From Thelephora terrestris (Eukaryota > Basidiomycota > Agaricomycetes > Thelephorales > Thelephoraceae), in contig WIUZ02000010.1 of NCBI GenBank assembly GCA_015956445.1, forward strand, positions 248,001-312,000: a stretch of 64,000 nucleotides of DNA, written 5' to 3'. A program made the position numbers and the translations under genes. The notes beneath the pieces are model-generated. The model saw nothing but the letters and a program-made list of their open reading frames with translations. It was not told the DNA's origin and did no database searches. Of the stretch, positions 10,888 through 20,327 are shown piece by piece (position 1 is the stretch's first letter; every line of letters begins with the position of its first letter).

Positions 10888-12761
10888 ATGGATCCTCCCA
10901 AATCTGACCCCCCTCGGCTCACTTGTATGTGTGCAAGGTGTACGCAATATTTACCTGAAGGAAAGGTCGTCCTGCAAAGGACGTGGTATTGGCATAACCC
11001 TGGTGGAAAGAAATCCAAATACGCCCCCCTCACGGCCGAACAGACCCTAGCATTTGATAGGATAGCCGCAATCCAGGACTCTCTCCCTCATCCTAGAAGC
11101 AATGCACGGAAGTGACGTCGTCTGGAAGTCGAAGAAGTCGAAGTTACCCCGCATCCAGCTAAGCGAGCCGCGGGGTCGGGCTCAGTAAGCATGCCCACAC
11201 TGCATATATGCGCCTCAAAAGTACGATACTCATAAAACAATTCATGTAGGGTACTCAGACTCTTATAGAAGTTATTCCTGAGCGTGAAACATCCCCAGAA
11301 ATGGGCCCAGTTTTTCCTCTGCCTGGGCCTGAGCCCGAGAGTCTCCCTCCTCCTCTGATCTCAAGCTGCCCCATCGAAGATACTGGCCAAGATCCTCCTC
11401 CACCCTCCCCTCCACTTGAAGAATCCCATGACAGAGCCCTTGATCCTCCTCCTTCTGGCTTGGACACAGGCCCCGATCCCCCACAGGATGGCGATTCCGG
11501 CGAAACTCCTCCCAGTGATGATGAAGATGACTCTCACATCACGCTGGATAGCATGAAAGAAAACTTCGCGTTCCTCCAGATGGTACGGGAAGCAACCCTA
11601 GAGGCTCAGTTCACTCCGGCTGAGCTCCAGTCCCTCCGGAATCCTGAAGACTCTAAGTTCGCCCCTTCTGACGACAAAGATCTCCTGTTATCTATCAAGT
11701 TCTTTATGTCGACCCTGGACCACCTCACATTGCAAAAGGCTTACACCGAGGCCCGTGAAAACATACTAGATCGTTATCCCGATTCAGGGATGCTATCTTA
11801 CGACCGGGTTAAGCAACTCGTATCTAATCTATCTGGGGTCCTTACTTGGAAACACGACATGCATCAGTCAACCTGGATTTCATCAAATAAGTGAAAATAA
11901 GTGCAAATAAGTGCCAATAAGTGAATAAGTGACGCTTATTTAAGCCAGGGTATTTTAGCGCCCGAAAAATTAGCACAGGAATAAGCGCAAATAAGTGCAA
12001 AAAGTAAAAAGTGATCACGAAATTCACTGATGTGTGTGTCGACTCTTGTGCCGCATTCATGGGTCCATTCGCTCCTCTGGAAAACTGTCCTCGATGTGGC
12101 AAGCCGCGATATGACCAAGAGAAACTCCAGACGTCTGGCGGAAAAGATAAGGTACCTCTGAAATCCTGCACGGCGATACCCCTCGGCCCACAGCTCCAGG
12201 CTTGCTGGAAAAATCCGGAGACTGCCGAAAAAATGTCCTATCGGCGAAAACTCAGGATCTATTGGAGAAGCTTGGCCGTGGTGAGGAATTTGACTATGAC
12301 GACATATTCTGTGGTGAGGATTATCTCAAGGCCGCACAGGAAGGTACCATCAACGAGCACAATATGGTCGTCACACTTTCTCTGGACAGCATGCAATTAT
12401 TTCGCAATAAAAAATCTGATTGCTGGATCTACATCTGGGTCATCCTCAACCTTGCTCCCGACCAACATTACAAGATACGGCACATTCTTCCGGGCGGTGT
12501 CATCCCCGGCCCAAAAAATCCCAAGCACCTTGACTCTTTCCTCTTCCCGGGTCTGGCACACGTCTCTGCCCTTCAAAAGGAAGGGTTACACATCTGGGAC
12601 AGCCTCAATAATACAGCTTTCAAGTCTTTTATCTACGTTCTTCTCGTGCTCATGGATGCCGTTGCCGCTGCTGATGTGAGTGGCGCTGTTGGTCACCACG
12701 GAAAAAAGGGCTGCCGGGTGTTTTGTGGGCTCGCCGGACGAAACAAGCCTGGTGGTCCTTG
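10888..12761 (+). mobile_element. Plavaka/Tnp2-type (CACTA-related) transposase, N-terminal half
   Basis: DNA transposon gene. An N-terminal cysteine motif (TCMCARCTQYLP) is followed by an acidic region, then the typical KQLVSNLSGVLTWKHDM, CVDSCAAFMGPFAPLENCPRCGKPRYD and IPLGPQLQACWKNPETAEKM, then DDIFCGEDYLKA, KKSDCWIYIWVILNLAPD, ILPGGVIPGPKNPKHLD and GHHGKKGCRVFCGLAGR. These strings are characteristic of agaricomycete Plavaka transposases. A reading-frame change at about 12235 (between MSYRR and KTQDLL), a small insertion at 11862-12034, and loss of homology after GGP at 12761 show that it is dead. The C-terminal end of a Plavaka transposase reappears at 24844, so the gene was probably split by what now lies between. 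About 350-400 central residues are not seen. Confidence 0.85.
11862..12034. mobile_element. ~173 bp insertion with AATAAGTG repeats in the transposase
   Basis: Related transposases read WKHDM directly into CVDSCAAF. Here the ATG of the methionine (11859-11861) is followed by 173 extra bases before the TGT of the cysteine. The insert begins CATCAGT and its 3' part contains ACTGATG, a 7 bp inverted pair, and holds at least six direct copies of AATAAGTG/AATAAGCG plus one inverted TTATT. No GT-AG intron fits. It is probably a small non-autonomous element or a local repeat expansion. Confidence 0.5.
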
Positions 12762-14655
12762 TCAGGGCCACTCTTTGCCCTTCAGGTACCAGTGCTGTTG
12801 GTGAGTTGCAACTCCAACCAACAAGAAACGATGGGGCAAAGGGGGAACAACTTCCCTATATCCACCCAAAGTCTACGTGGTCCAAAACGCGATGGACGAG
12901 CGTTCTCCGGTAGGTTGTCCAAATTCACAGCAGGAGTGCCGAGCCTCTATCCGATAGATCCCTATCTTTGTCTGAGGGCAGATATAAGAGCCCGAGGATG
13001 GCGCCTCAAACTGTTGCTTGATCAAGAGAGCGACGAGGAACTCCTTTTCGTAAGCGCGTTCGCCGATTCTTGATGCAAGGCCGAGAGAGGGAGGAGAGCG
13101 AACGTGTTCAAAGAGGTACTCAATAAGCTCTTCAGTGGCCTACAGCAAATACACCGATGCTGCAAGGAGAAGAGGACTTCCCGAGATATCAAAGATAGGG
13201 AATCCTCAGCTACTCTACTGGTACCTATATAGGAGAGTGGCCGGGACAGAGATAATCCTATCTAATAATAACTCGGAGCAAGGAAGGGCCGAGAGTAAGC
13301 CAGAACAGTAAGCGGCCCGGAACATAGAATAGAAATGACAAAGGAATGACTAATGGGTCAGGGTTCGTGAGAAACAAGAAAGGGGTAATGACGTCGTGTG
13401 GGAAAGGAATGACAAGGAATAATATCACATGCGAAGACTGACCAATAGGAGGACGACGCGTCAGCTCGTTCGATCGGGACAACAAAAGACCGAGTGGGGC
13501 TCGAATGTCGAGGCGAATGTATGGGGAGTCTGGTCCGGTGAAACAATGGGCCGATCCAATGGCAAATAGGGTGCGAGCGCTGTTGATAGTCGGATAAAGC
13601 GTAGCGCGAACCGGCCGTTGGATCCATCAAACTCCCTTCTTCTCGAATCAACAAACCCACCAAACAATTACTCCTCCAACCATGCCTATGATTTCCGATC
13701 GTGTCTTCCGTGCCGAGAACAGCACCGCCACCATCGAGTCTGCGGATCCTCGCTCCGTAGGAAACAAGGGTTACTTCCTGCCGAACGCCAATGTGGTGTA
13801 CCCCAGCTATCGAGAGGTGCGACGTCATGTGTCGCCGATTGCTGGCAACAACTGCATTACATTCGCAGATCTTCTCAGCGGCTGATAAGGTGGATGCCTG
13901 ACAACTGGAGGCTACGATTGCCAAGCCTCCCAGCTACCTAACCATGGACGACGAGTTGTGGTATCACAACTTGATCGACCACAAGCTGCAAGAGTCGATG
14001 CGTGGGGTGACGTTCAACACCGAGTTGCGCATGCCATGGGAGACTCCGGTGGTGTCCGCCTTGTGGGGTCTCCTGCAGATGGGGATCTACGATCTGGGGA
14101 ATGGCGAAGGAAGGTGGCCTGGAGCTACCCGCTCTCAACACCACACAGCAGCCGTTGGTCACCGCCTTTGGTTCCTTTTGCGAACGGAACAGAAAGCAGT
14201 GAGTCGATCTGTGCATCCCGCTTGTGGGATAACACTGATTGGCTTGTAGAACGAGCGTTTGAAACATGAGGTGAAGGAAGCGAAGGATGATGCCCGTAGA
14301 ATGTACTCAGAGGCGTTGGACACCAAGAAGACGCTTCTCCTGATGAACGACACACTTTGTGTGACGTTTGAGAGTGAGATGCTGGCAATGCGGGAGGAAC
14401 ACAACCGACTGGTGGAGTCGTTGAAGGAACGGGACGACACCATTCAGCGGGACCTGATCGAGGTCGACCAACGGCTCAACCGTCATAGAAGGGCCCTGAA
14501 TGAGCTGGACACCAAGGTCGGTGCGACTTCTCCTGGTCTTTTAACCAAGAGAGCTCATGCCACTTCTAGGTTGACACCCTGGATGATGCCTTGCCGTTGC
14601 TGGGCGCGCGGGTCGAGTCCATGAGTGAGCGGTTGTGCCACTGCCGAACTCGTTC
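12762..14655 (+). repeat. Outer arm of a large inverted duplication of cargo DNA
   Basis: Reverse complement of about 17427-19321 inside the Mutator-like element, about 90% identical where compared by eye. It starts at GTCAGGGCCACTC, precisely where the Plavaka homology ends, and stops at the left end of the Mutator-like element (14656). It contains the 5' flank of gene X, its TATA-like CTATATAGG (about 13226) and the first exons of gene X. Probably a fragment of a second, older copy of the same cargo-bearing element. Confidence 0.8.
13682..14655 (+). pseudogene. Gene X, truncated outer copy
   Basis: 5' part of the unknown gene X found complete at 16650-18399 on the - strand. It starts MPMISDRVFRAENSTATIES and retains introns at matching places: GTGCGACG...TTCGCAG after YPSYRE, GTGAGTCG...TTGTAG after EQKA, and one after NELDTK. 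Translated parts include MDDELWYHNLIDHKLQESM and a coiled-coil segment (KEAKDDARRMYSEALD). A stop follows KVDA because a codon differs from the inner copy (TGA at about 13898, where the inner copy has CGA). The gene is cut at 14655 by the end of the Mutator-like element. Confidence 0.7.
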
Positions 14656-16258
14656 AGTAGTCCTTATCATAATTGTGTACAATTTACTGCCAGATCTCGT
14701 AAAATTGTAATACTTTAACTCGTAGCGATTACAATGCTCAATGGCATTGCAATGCTGCCTGTGGCAGTTGCAATACCAGCTGCTCGGTACTCCTGATTAG
14801 GCAGGAGCCGACAATGTGGTAGCACCGAGTGACTGGGTGTGCTTATATAAGTGAGCCATGTGATTTTTCCAAAAAAGGAAACTTTGATGGCTTATATAAG
14901 CAGGTCAGGTGACTGAAAAAAGTGGGAGTTGCCGATGTAAGCAGATCATGTGACTGACCAAAAAAGGAAATCTTTGATGGCTTACATAAGCGACTTGAAA
15001 ATGATTTTGGCATTGAACTTCCCAAAGAGGAAATTTTGATGGCTGACATAAGCAGGTCATGTGACTGAAAAAAGTGGGTGTTGCTTATGTAATCAGGTCA
15101 TGTGACCGTCCAAAAAAGGAAAGTTTTGATGGCTTACATAAGTGTCTCAAAATTGCTTTTGGAGGGGTCTTTCCTAAAAAAGAAATTCCTTTTTAGGAAA
15201 TATTTGATGGCTTACATAAGCAGCTCAAAAATGCTTTTCACAAAAATTACCGAAAAAGGAAATTTTCTTTTTGGGAAAGAGTTTCCAAAAAAGGAAATTT
15301 TGATGGCTTACATGAGCAACTCAAAAATGATTTTGGCAAAAATTACCAAAAAAGAAATTTTCCTAAAAAGGAAATTATATGCCAGAAAAATCGGAAAAAT
15401 GCCAGAAAAATCTTAAAAAATACCGAGTGAGGGGGGCCGAGCGAAGCGAGGCCTAGGGAGATGGGCGGGGGCAAAGGGTAGGTGGGGAGGCCACCTTTCT
15501 GCCCTTTCGTCTCTTTATAGCCCAAGAGACTCATCAGTGCCGTTGCCAAGTAAGGAAGAAGTTACCAAATGCGGAGAACAAAGCGGGGTTATGGCTTGCT
15601 ATTGTTCTCCCCGTTGTGGGAACGCGCCGGAGGCGTGTTCCCATCAGAAGCGGATAAGGGGCCTGGGCCTTTGAGGTTGATGAATGTATTGTGATGCCCC
15701 TATCTTAGGGTTCGGATCTGCCGACCCCTATCTGTCACGCTGAAACGCGATCAGTGGAGTTAGAAGCATCAATTCATTACCTAAGCGTCTCTTTTGACAG
15801 TTTCCATCAGAGAAGTGTGATGATCAAAAAGAAGAGAAGACGTGATGCGTGATCAGATCAAAGAAGTTTGATCCGGCGCTTAACTTAATTACGTCTTTGG
15901 CACTTGTTCTATTTTTAGAAATTCCTATTTTTACGAGGGAGGGTAACCGATGTTGGGTTTGACCCCATCCGACTTAAACCCAACGTCGGTTACCCTCCCT
16001 CGTAAAAATAGGAATTTCTAAAAATAGAACAAGTGCCGAAGACGTAATTAAGTTGGACAGACGGCGGTTGCCCATGATAACGCACTAAAAGAAGACTTTT
16101 TGATGTCATCCGTCGTCCGAGGGCTCCGCGCGATGTCCCTCCCTCCCGTCTCTGCTTCAACACGTGTCTGATTCTGCTCGTTTGAGGGGGAAATACCACT
16201 TCCCTCACCCTTACCTTTTAACTTAGTTTTTTTAAATATAACGCAGAGAATTCATGAC
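14656..16258 (+). repeat. Left terminal inverted repeat of the MULE
   Basis: Matches the reverse complement of 23392-24843, apart from a nested element at 15889-16047 and more mismatches inward of about 16150. The outer 700 bp carries a subterminal array: six copies of GATGGCTTACATAAGC or close variants (about 14887, 14976, 15039, 15128, 15207, 15302) alternating with TCATGTGACTGA(AAAAAGTGG). The ATAAGC sites are half-palindromic (GCTTATATAAGC). Such arrays are plausible transposase-binding sites. The 104-codon frame across 15102-15416 is a by-product of these repeats. Confidence 0.85.
15889..16047. mobile_element. Nested 159 bp palindromic TTAA MITE
   Basis: An almost perfect palindrome, TTACGTCTTTGGCACTTG ... 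CAAGTGCCGAAGACGTAA, flanked by TTAA on both sides (15885-15888 and 16048-16051). The right arm of the host element has the empty site AACTTAATTGGACAG at about 23607-23618. TTAA duplication is the piggyBac pattern; the family is inferred from this alone. Arms are about 75 bp with a spacer of a few bases near GACCCCATCC. Confidence 0.8.
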
Positions 16259-16649
16259 AATGATGGATAAAAGAAAAGACATATGGCAGTGCACCTGTGT
16301 CGCCATGTCTTCCTCTCGCCAGGTCTCACTTGCCCCCGACACACCCACGCCAACGTTTCGTTCCAACCCGGTATCCCCCAGGACCCCAAGCCGCACTGTC
16401 AGCGTGCTGAATTTTATTCCCTTCTTGAACCATTTTCGCACCCAACTTTCGCCCACTTTCCTTACCCATACCCCTTTCTTATTTTATCTGTTTCCTTGTC
16501 ACGACTCACACGTCATCAAAAGACACAGACAAAGGCACAGATGATATTACAGCGGGCGAACCCGCAACAAAAACACAAGACGAATGGCCAACGGAGTTGG
16601 ATCCGCACCGACCCTATGGACAGAGACTAACGGGCACCCACTCTAGTCG
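16259..16649. other. MULE interior between left TIR and gene X
   Basis: C/T-rich sequence with no convincing coding frame. It lies downstream of the gene X stop codon and is probably gene X 3' flank. Confidence 0.4.
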
Positions 16650-18399
16650 TCAAGACCTGGTTTGCCAGTACTCCTCAGCACTGGCAATCTCCTCCTCCGT
16701 CTCCTCCGAGGCACTCTCGACGACTTCCTCGTCTACCATCTCGACGACCCGAGCTTCCTCCAGACGATGAGCGACGGCTAGCTGAACTTCGGCGCGCAGG
16801 CGGCTCCTCGCTGAATCGACCGTAGTCTGATCCAGAGTCCTCTGGACTGACCAACCCTCCACTCTCTCGGTCAGTTGAGCCACCAGGCGAACGGCCTCCG
16901 CTGCACGCTGGACCGACAAGAGCGTAAGGTCGGTTAAGCCGTTCACGTCGACGGACTCCACCGGAATCAGCTCGCCGCGATCCACGCGACATTGAAGCAT
17001 CATCGCGTCGGAATAGGGCGGTGGACTCAATGTCTCCACCCTGGCGGACAGCGTCGGGATTACTGGGACGCATGCGGTGGGCTGGACGAAGTGCCCCACG
17101 ATAAGGAACCCAACGACGAGCACGAATAGAACGCTGCCCACGCACCGGCGAGATCGACGGAGGCGGAACTGGAACGGCCACCTCGTTCTCCCCCGCGTAC
17201 TCCAACTCGGGAGAACTGCTAACCGGATTGACGGCCGTCTCCTCGGACGTCTCTCGAACGACCTCCTCCCCGCCATCAGTATGCGCAGGCGTGCGGTACG
17301 ACCCATCGGACGCTAAGAGGGATGTCAGTGGACAAGCAAATATGTCAACCAGCATCCCGACCTATTGGGGAAGCCATCCGATCCGGAATCGACTCGTCCC
17401 CGGACTCGTCGCGGACCGCAGCTACCGAGCGCGTACGGCAGTGGCACAATCGCTCGCTCATCGACTCGACCCGAGCGCCCAGCAACGGCAAGGCGTCATC
17501 CAACGTATCAACCTAGAAGTGGCGTGAGCTCTCCTAGTTAAAGACCAGGAGAAGTCGCACCGACCTTGGTGTCGAGCTCATTCAGAGCCCTTCGATGACG
17601 GTTGAGCCGTCGGTCGACCTCGATCAGGTCTCGTTGGATGGTGTCATCCCTTTCCTTCAGGGACTCCACCAGCCGATTGTGTTCCTCGCGCATCGCCAGC
17701 ATCTCGCTCTCAAACGTCACGCGGAGCGTATCGTTCATCAGGAGGAGTGTTTTCTTCATGTCCAACGCCTCCGAGTACATCCTACGAGCATCGTCCTTCG
17801 CTTCCTTCACCTCGCGCTTCAGCCGCTCATTCTACAGCCAATCAGTGTTATCCCACAAGCGGGATGCACAGATCGACTCACCGCTTTCTGTTCCGTCCTC
17901 AAAAGGAACCAAAGACGGTGACCCACGGCAGCTGTATAGTGTTGGGAGCGAGTCGCTCCAGGCCATCTTCCTTCCCCGTTCCCCAGATCGTAGATCCCCA
18001 TCCGCAGGAGCCCCCACAACGACGAAGCCACCGGAGTCTCATACGGCATGCGTAACTCGGTGTTGAACGTTACCCCTCGCATCGACTCCTGCAGCTTGTG
18101 GTCGATCAAGTTGTGATACCACAACTCGTCGTCCATGGTCAGGTAGCTAGGAGGCTTGGCGATCGTCGCCTCCAGTTGTCGAGCATCCACCTTGTCGGCC
18201 GCTGCGAAGATCTACAAATGCGATGTCAGTTGTTGCCAGCAAACAGCGACACGTGACGCCGCACCTCGCGATAGCTGGGGTACGCCACATTGGCGTTGGG
18301 CAGGAAGTAACTTTTGTTCTGCACGGACCGAGGATCCGCGGACTCGATGGTAGCAGTGCTGTTCTCAGCACGGAAGACACGGTCGGAGATCATGGGCAT
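16650..18399 (-). CDS. Gene X: unknown coiled-coil protein carried by the MULE
   Basis: I do not recognise the family. The ATG is at 18397-18399. Exons are about 18265-18399, 17882-18211, 17565-17831 and from 17512 downward, with GT-AG introns at positions shared with the outer copy. Predicted parts are an N-terminal MPMISDRVFRAENST, a conserved MDDELWYHNLIDHKLQESM and WGLLRMGIYDLGNGEG region, a long charged coiled coil (MLAMREEHNRLVESLKERD, RRALNELDTK), then an acidic proline-rich stretch. A downstream frame ending at 16650 has a hydrophobic run (VLFVLVVGFLIVG) followed by a helical acidic tail (VEMVDEEVVESASEETEEE). How that frame joins the rest was not resolved, so membrane anchoring is only possible. 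It is divergent from gene W across a 0.9 kb region with a TATA-like box. Confidence 0.55.
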
Positions 18400-19321
18400 G
18401 ATGGATGAGTAGTTGTTGGTGGGAGTGTTAGTTTGGAAGAAGGGAGTCTGATGGATCCAACGGCCGGTTCGCGCTACGCTTTATCCGACCATCGACAGCG
18501 CTCGCGTCCTATTCGCCATTGGATCGGACCATCGTTTCACCGGTCCAAGACTCCCCATACATTCGCCCTCAGCACTCAAGCCCCACTCGGTTTTTTGTTG
18601 TCCCGATCGGACGAGCTGACGCGTCGTCCTCTTATTGGTCAGTCTCCACATGTGATATTATCCTTTGTCATTCCTTTCCCACACGACGTCATGACCCCTT
18701 TCTTATTCTCTCACGAACCCCGACCCGTTAGTCATTCTTTTATTGTTTCTATTCTATAACCCGGGCCGCTTACTGTTCTCGCTTACTCTCGGCCCTTCTT
18801 TACTCCGAGTTATTATTAGCTAGGGTTATCTATGTCCCGGCCACTCTCCTATATAGGTACCAGTAGAGTAGCTGAGGACTCCCCATCTTTGATATCTCGG
18901 GAAGTCCTCTTCTCCTTGCAGCATCGGTGTATTTGCTGTAGGCCACTGAAGAGCTTATCGAGTAACTCTCTGAACACGTTCGCTCTCCTCTCTCTCTCAG
19001 CCTTGCATTAAGAATCGGCGAACGCGCTTACGAAAAGGAGTTCCTCGCCGCTCTCTTAATCAAGCACCAGTTTGAGGCGCCATCCTCGGGCTCTTGTATC
19101 TGCCCTCAGAAGACGACAGGGATTTACCTGATAGAGGCTCGGCACTCCTGCTGTGAATTCGGACAACCTACCGGAGAACGCTCGTCCATCGCGTTTTGGA
19201 CCACGTAGACTTTGGGTGGATATAGGGAAGTCGTTCCCCCTTTGCCCCATTGTTTCTTGTTGGTTGGAGTTGCGACTCACCAACAGCACTGGTACCTGAA
19301 GGGCGAAGAGTGGCCCTGACA
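18400..19321. promoter_or_regulatory. Divergent intergenic region between genes X and W
   Basis: Non-coding on inspection. It contains CTCCTATATAGG at about 18847, a TATA-like box also kept in the outer copy (about 13226), and a CT/GA-rich stretch nearby. The region is conserved at about 90% between the two cargo copies, including stretches with no open frame, which fits a shared control region or simple common descent. Confidence 0.35.
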
Positions 19322-20196
19322 CGCACGGCCTCTCGTCGTCCGCTGAACCCGGTTCAGTTCGGTGCAAGACAGCCGTTGCGAGATGACAAAATTTTCGTCC
19401 CATTCAGGATTGCCCTGCGAGAGGCCAAAACTCTCGTCACATTCGTCTACAAGTCCCGCCATTGCCAAGGAAAACTTGTTCCGATTCCCTAGTAAGCTCT
19501 TGATGGTCTCCATTACAATCTTTACTGATTCCCGACAACAGCCCTCGCAACAGTGATGGAGAACCGGTCCCCCCGGCAAAGCTGATAGATCACGTCGAGA
19601 GCAATGGCTGGGATACTAATCCCAATTGCTTCTGTTCCATCCGGGATCAAGAACGAGTTGCGGCCCTCTATGTCCCGAGAAAAATATCTTCCCCAGCCTA
19701 CGGTCAGATGAGCCTCGTTTGCCCCGAGTCTGAGTGCCCTTATTATGGTATATTTCGTCCTTTTCAAATTTCAGAATGTTCACTGACAACATACGTACAG
19801 TAAATATTCAAGAAATGTACGACAATGCAGAGACCCGCCAAACCCTTCTTAGCGTTGAGGACGATGGTAAGGATGCCAACCTTAATAACATGGAACAGCT
19901 ACTAACTTTATTTTTCACTAGCGATTGCATTGCCCCAGTCATCCGGGAAGAAGCGCAAAACTAGAATCCCAAGCTGGGAAGCGCGTGCATCTGGAGTCAT
20001 CCCCGTTGTCAATCAGTTTGACCTGATCTCCAAGCTGTTCAGCCGCATGGGAATTTCTCGTGGCGAATTTGATGCGTTGTTCGTGATCTGCCCGAAGTGC
20101 AACCGTGTCAGCCGTATCCCGCATTCTCAGTGTGTCATCGAAGTTGATGACAACTCTGAGCTAGATGATGACCTGGAGTTTATACTCATGAAGTAG
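19322..20196 (+). CDS. Gene W: GRF-like zinc-binding protein carried by the MULE
   Basis: Small multi-exon gene whose 5' end is uncertain: no ATG was fixed, and it may begin up to 70 bp upstream. An exon ending KLVPIP at 19492 is joined over a 53 bp intron (GTAAGC...CAACAG, with a TACTGAT branch-like site) to PRNSDGEPVPPAKLIDHVE and then CFCSIRDQERVAALYVPRK ... LVCPESECPYYGIF. The C-x-C ... C-x4-C spacing with an aromatic end is like GRF zinc fingers, which bind single-stranded nucleic acid. Another exon ends LLSVEDD, and an intron at 19867-19921 leads to the last exon with FVICPKCNRVSRIPHSQC, a second possible zinc site, and an acidic end. Middle exon borders near 19750-19830 are unresolved. 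The role is unknown; it could assist transposition. Confidence 0.5.
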
Positions 20197-20327
20197 ATCT
20201 TACCACACCTGTTGACGTGTCTTGACAAATATATCACCATTATGTTTTGAACAAAATTTAGTGCCCGAGTGATGTTTCGGTTTAAGAAGACATGGCACAT
20301 CGAAGGAGGGGTCAATTTCATTCTAAG

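Noticed and set aside
12723-13073. Conserved + frame containing PLFALQVPVLLVS in both cargo copies
   Set aside because: Lies in the divergent region between genes X and W. It lacks a plausible start and is explained by overall 90% DNA similarity.
14880-15310. Regular short repeats resembling a CRISPR-like or satellite array
   Set aside because: Eukaryotic context, imperfect units of changing spacing, and mirrored in the other arm; they are subterminal repeats of the MULE.
15102-15416. 104-codon frame in the left terminal repeat, identical in the right one (24083-24397)
   Set aside because: Composed of lysine-rich repeats of the subterminal motif. Identity reflects the inverted repeat, not coding constraint.
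16675-17355. 226-codon - strand frame overlapping the end of gene X
   Set aside because: Its second half is arginine/glycine/serine-rich, as expected of a shadow frame. Only the first part, down to about 17180, may be coding as part of gene X.
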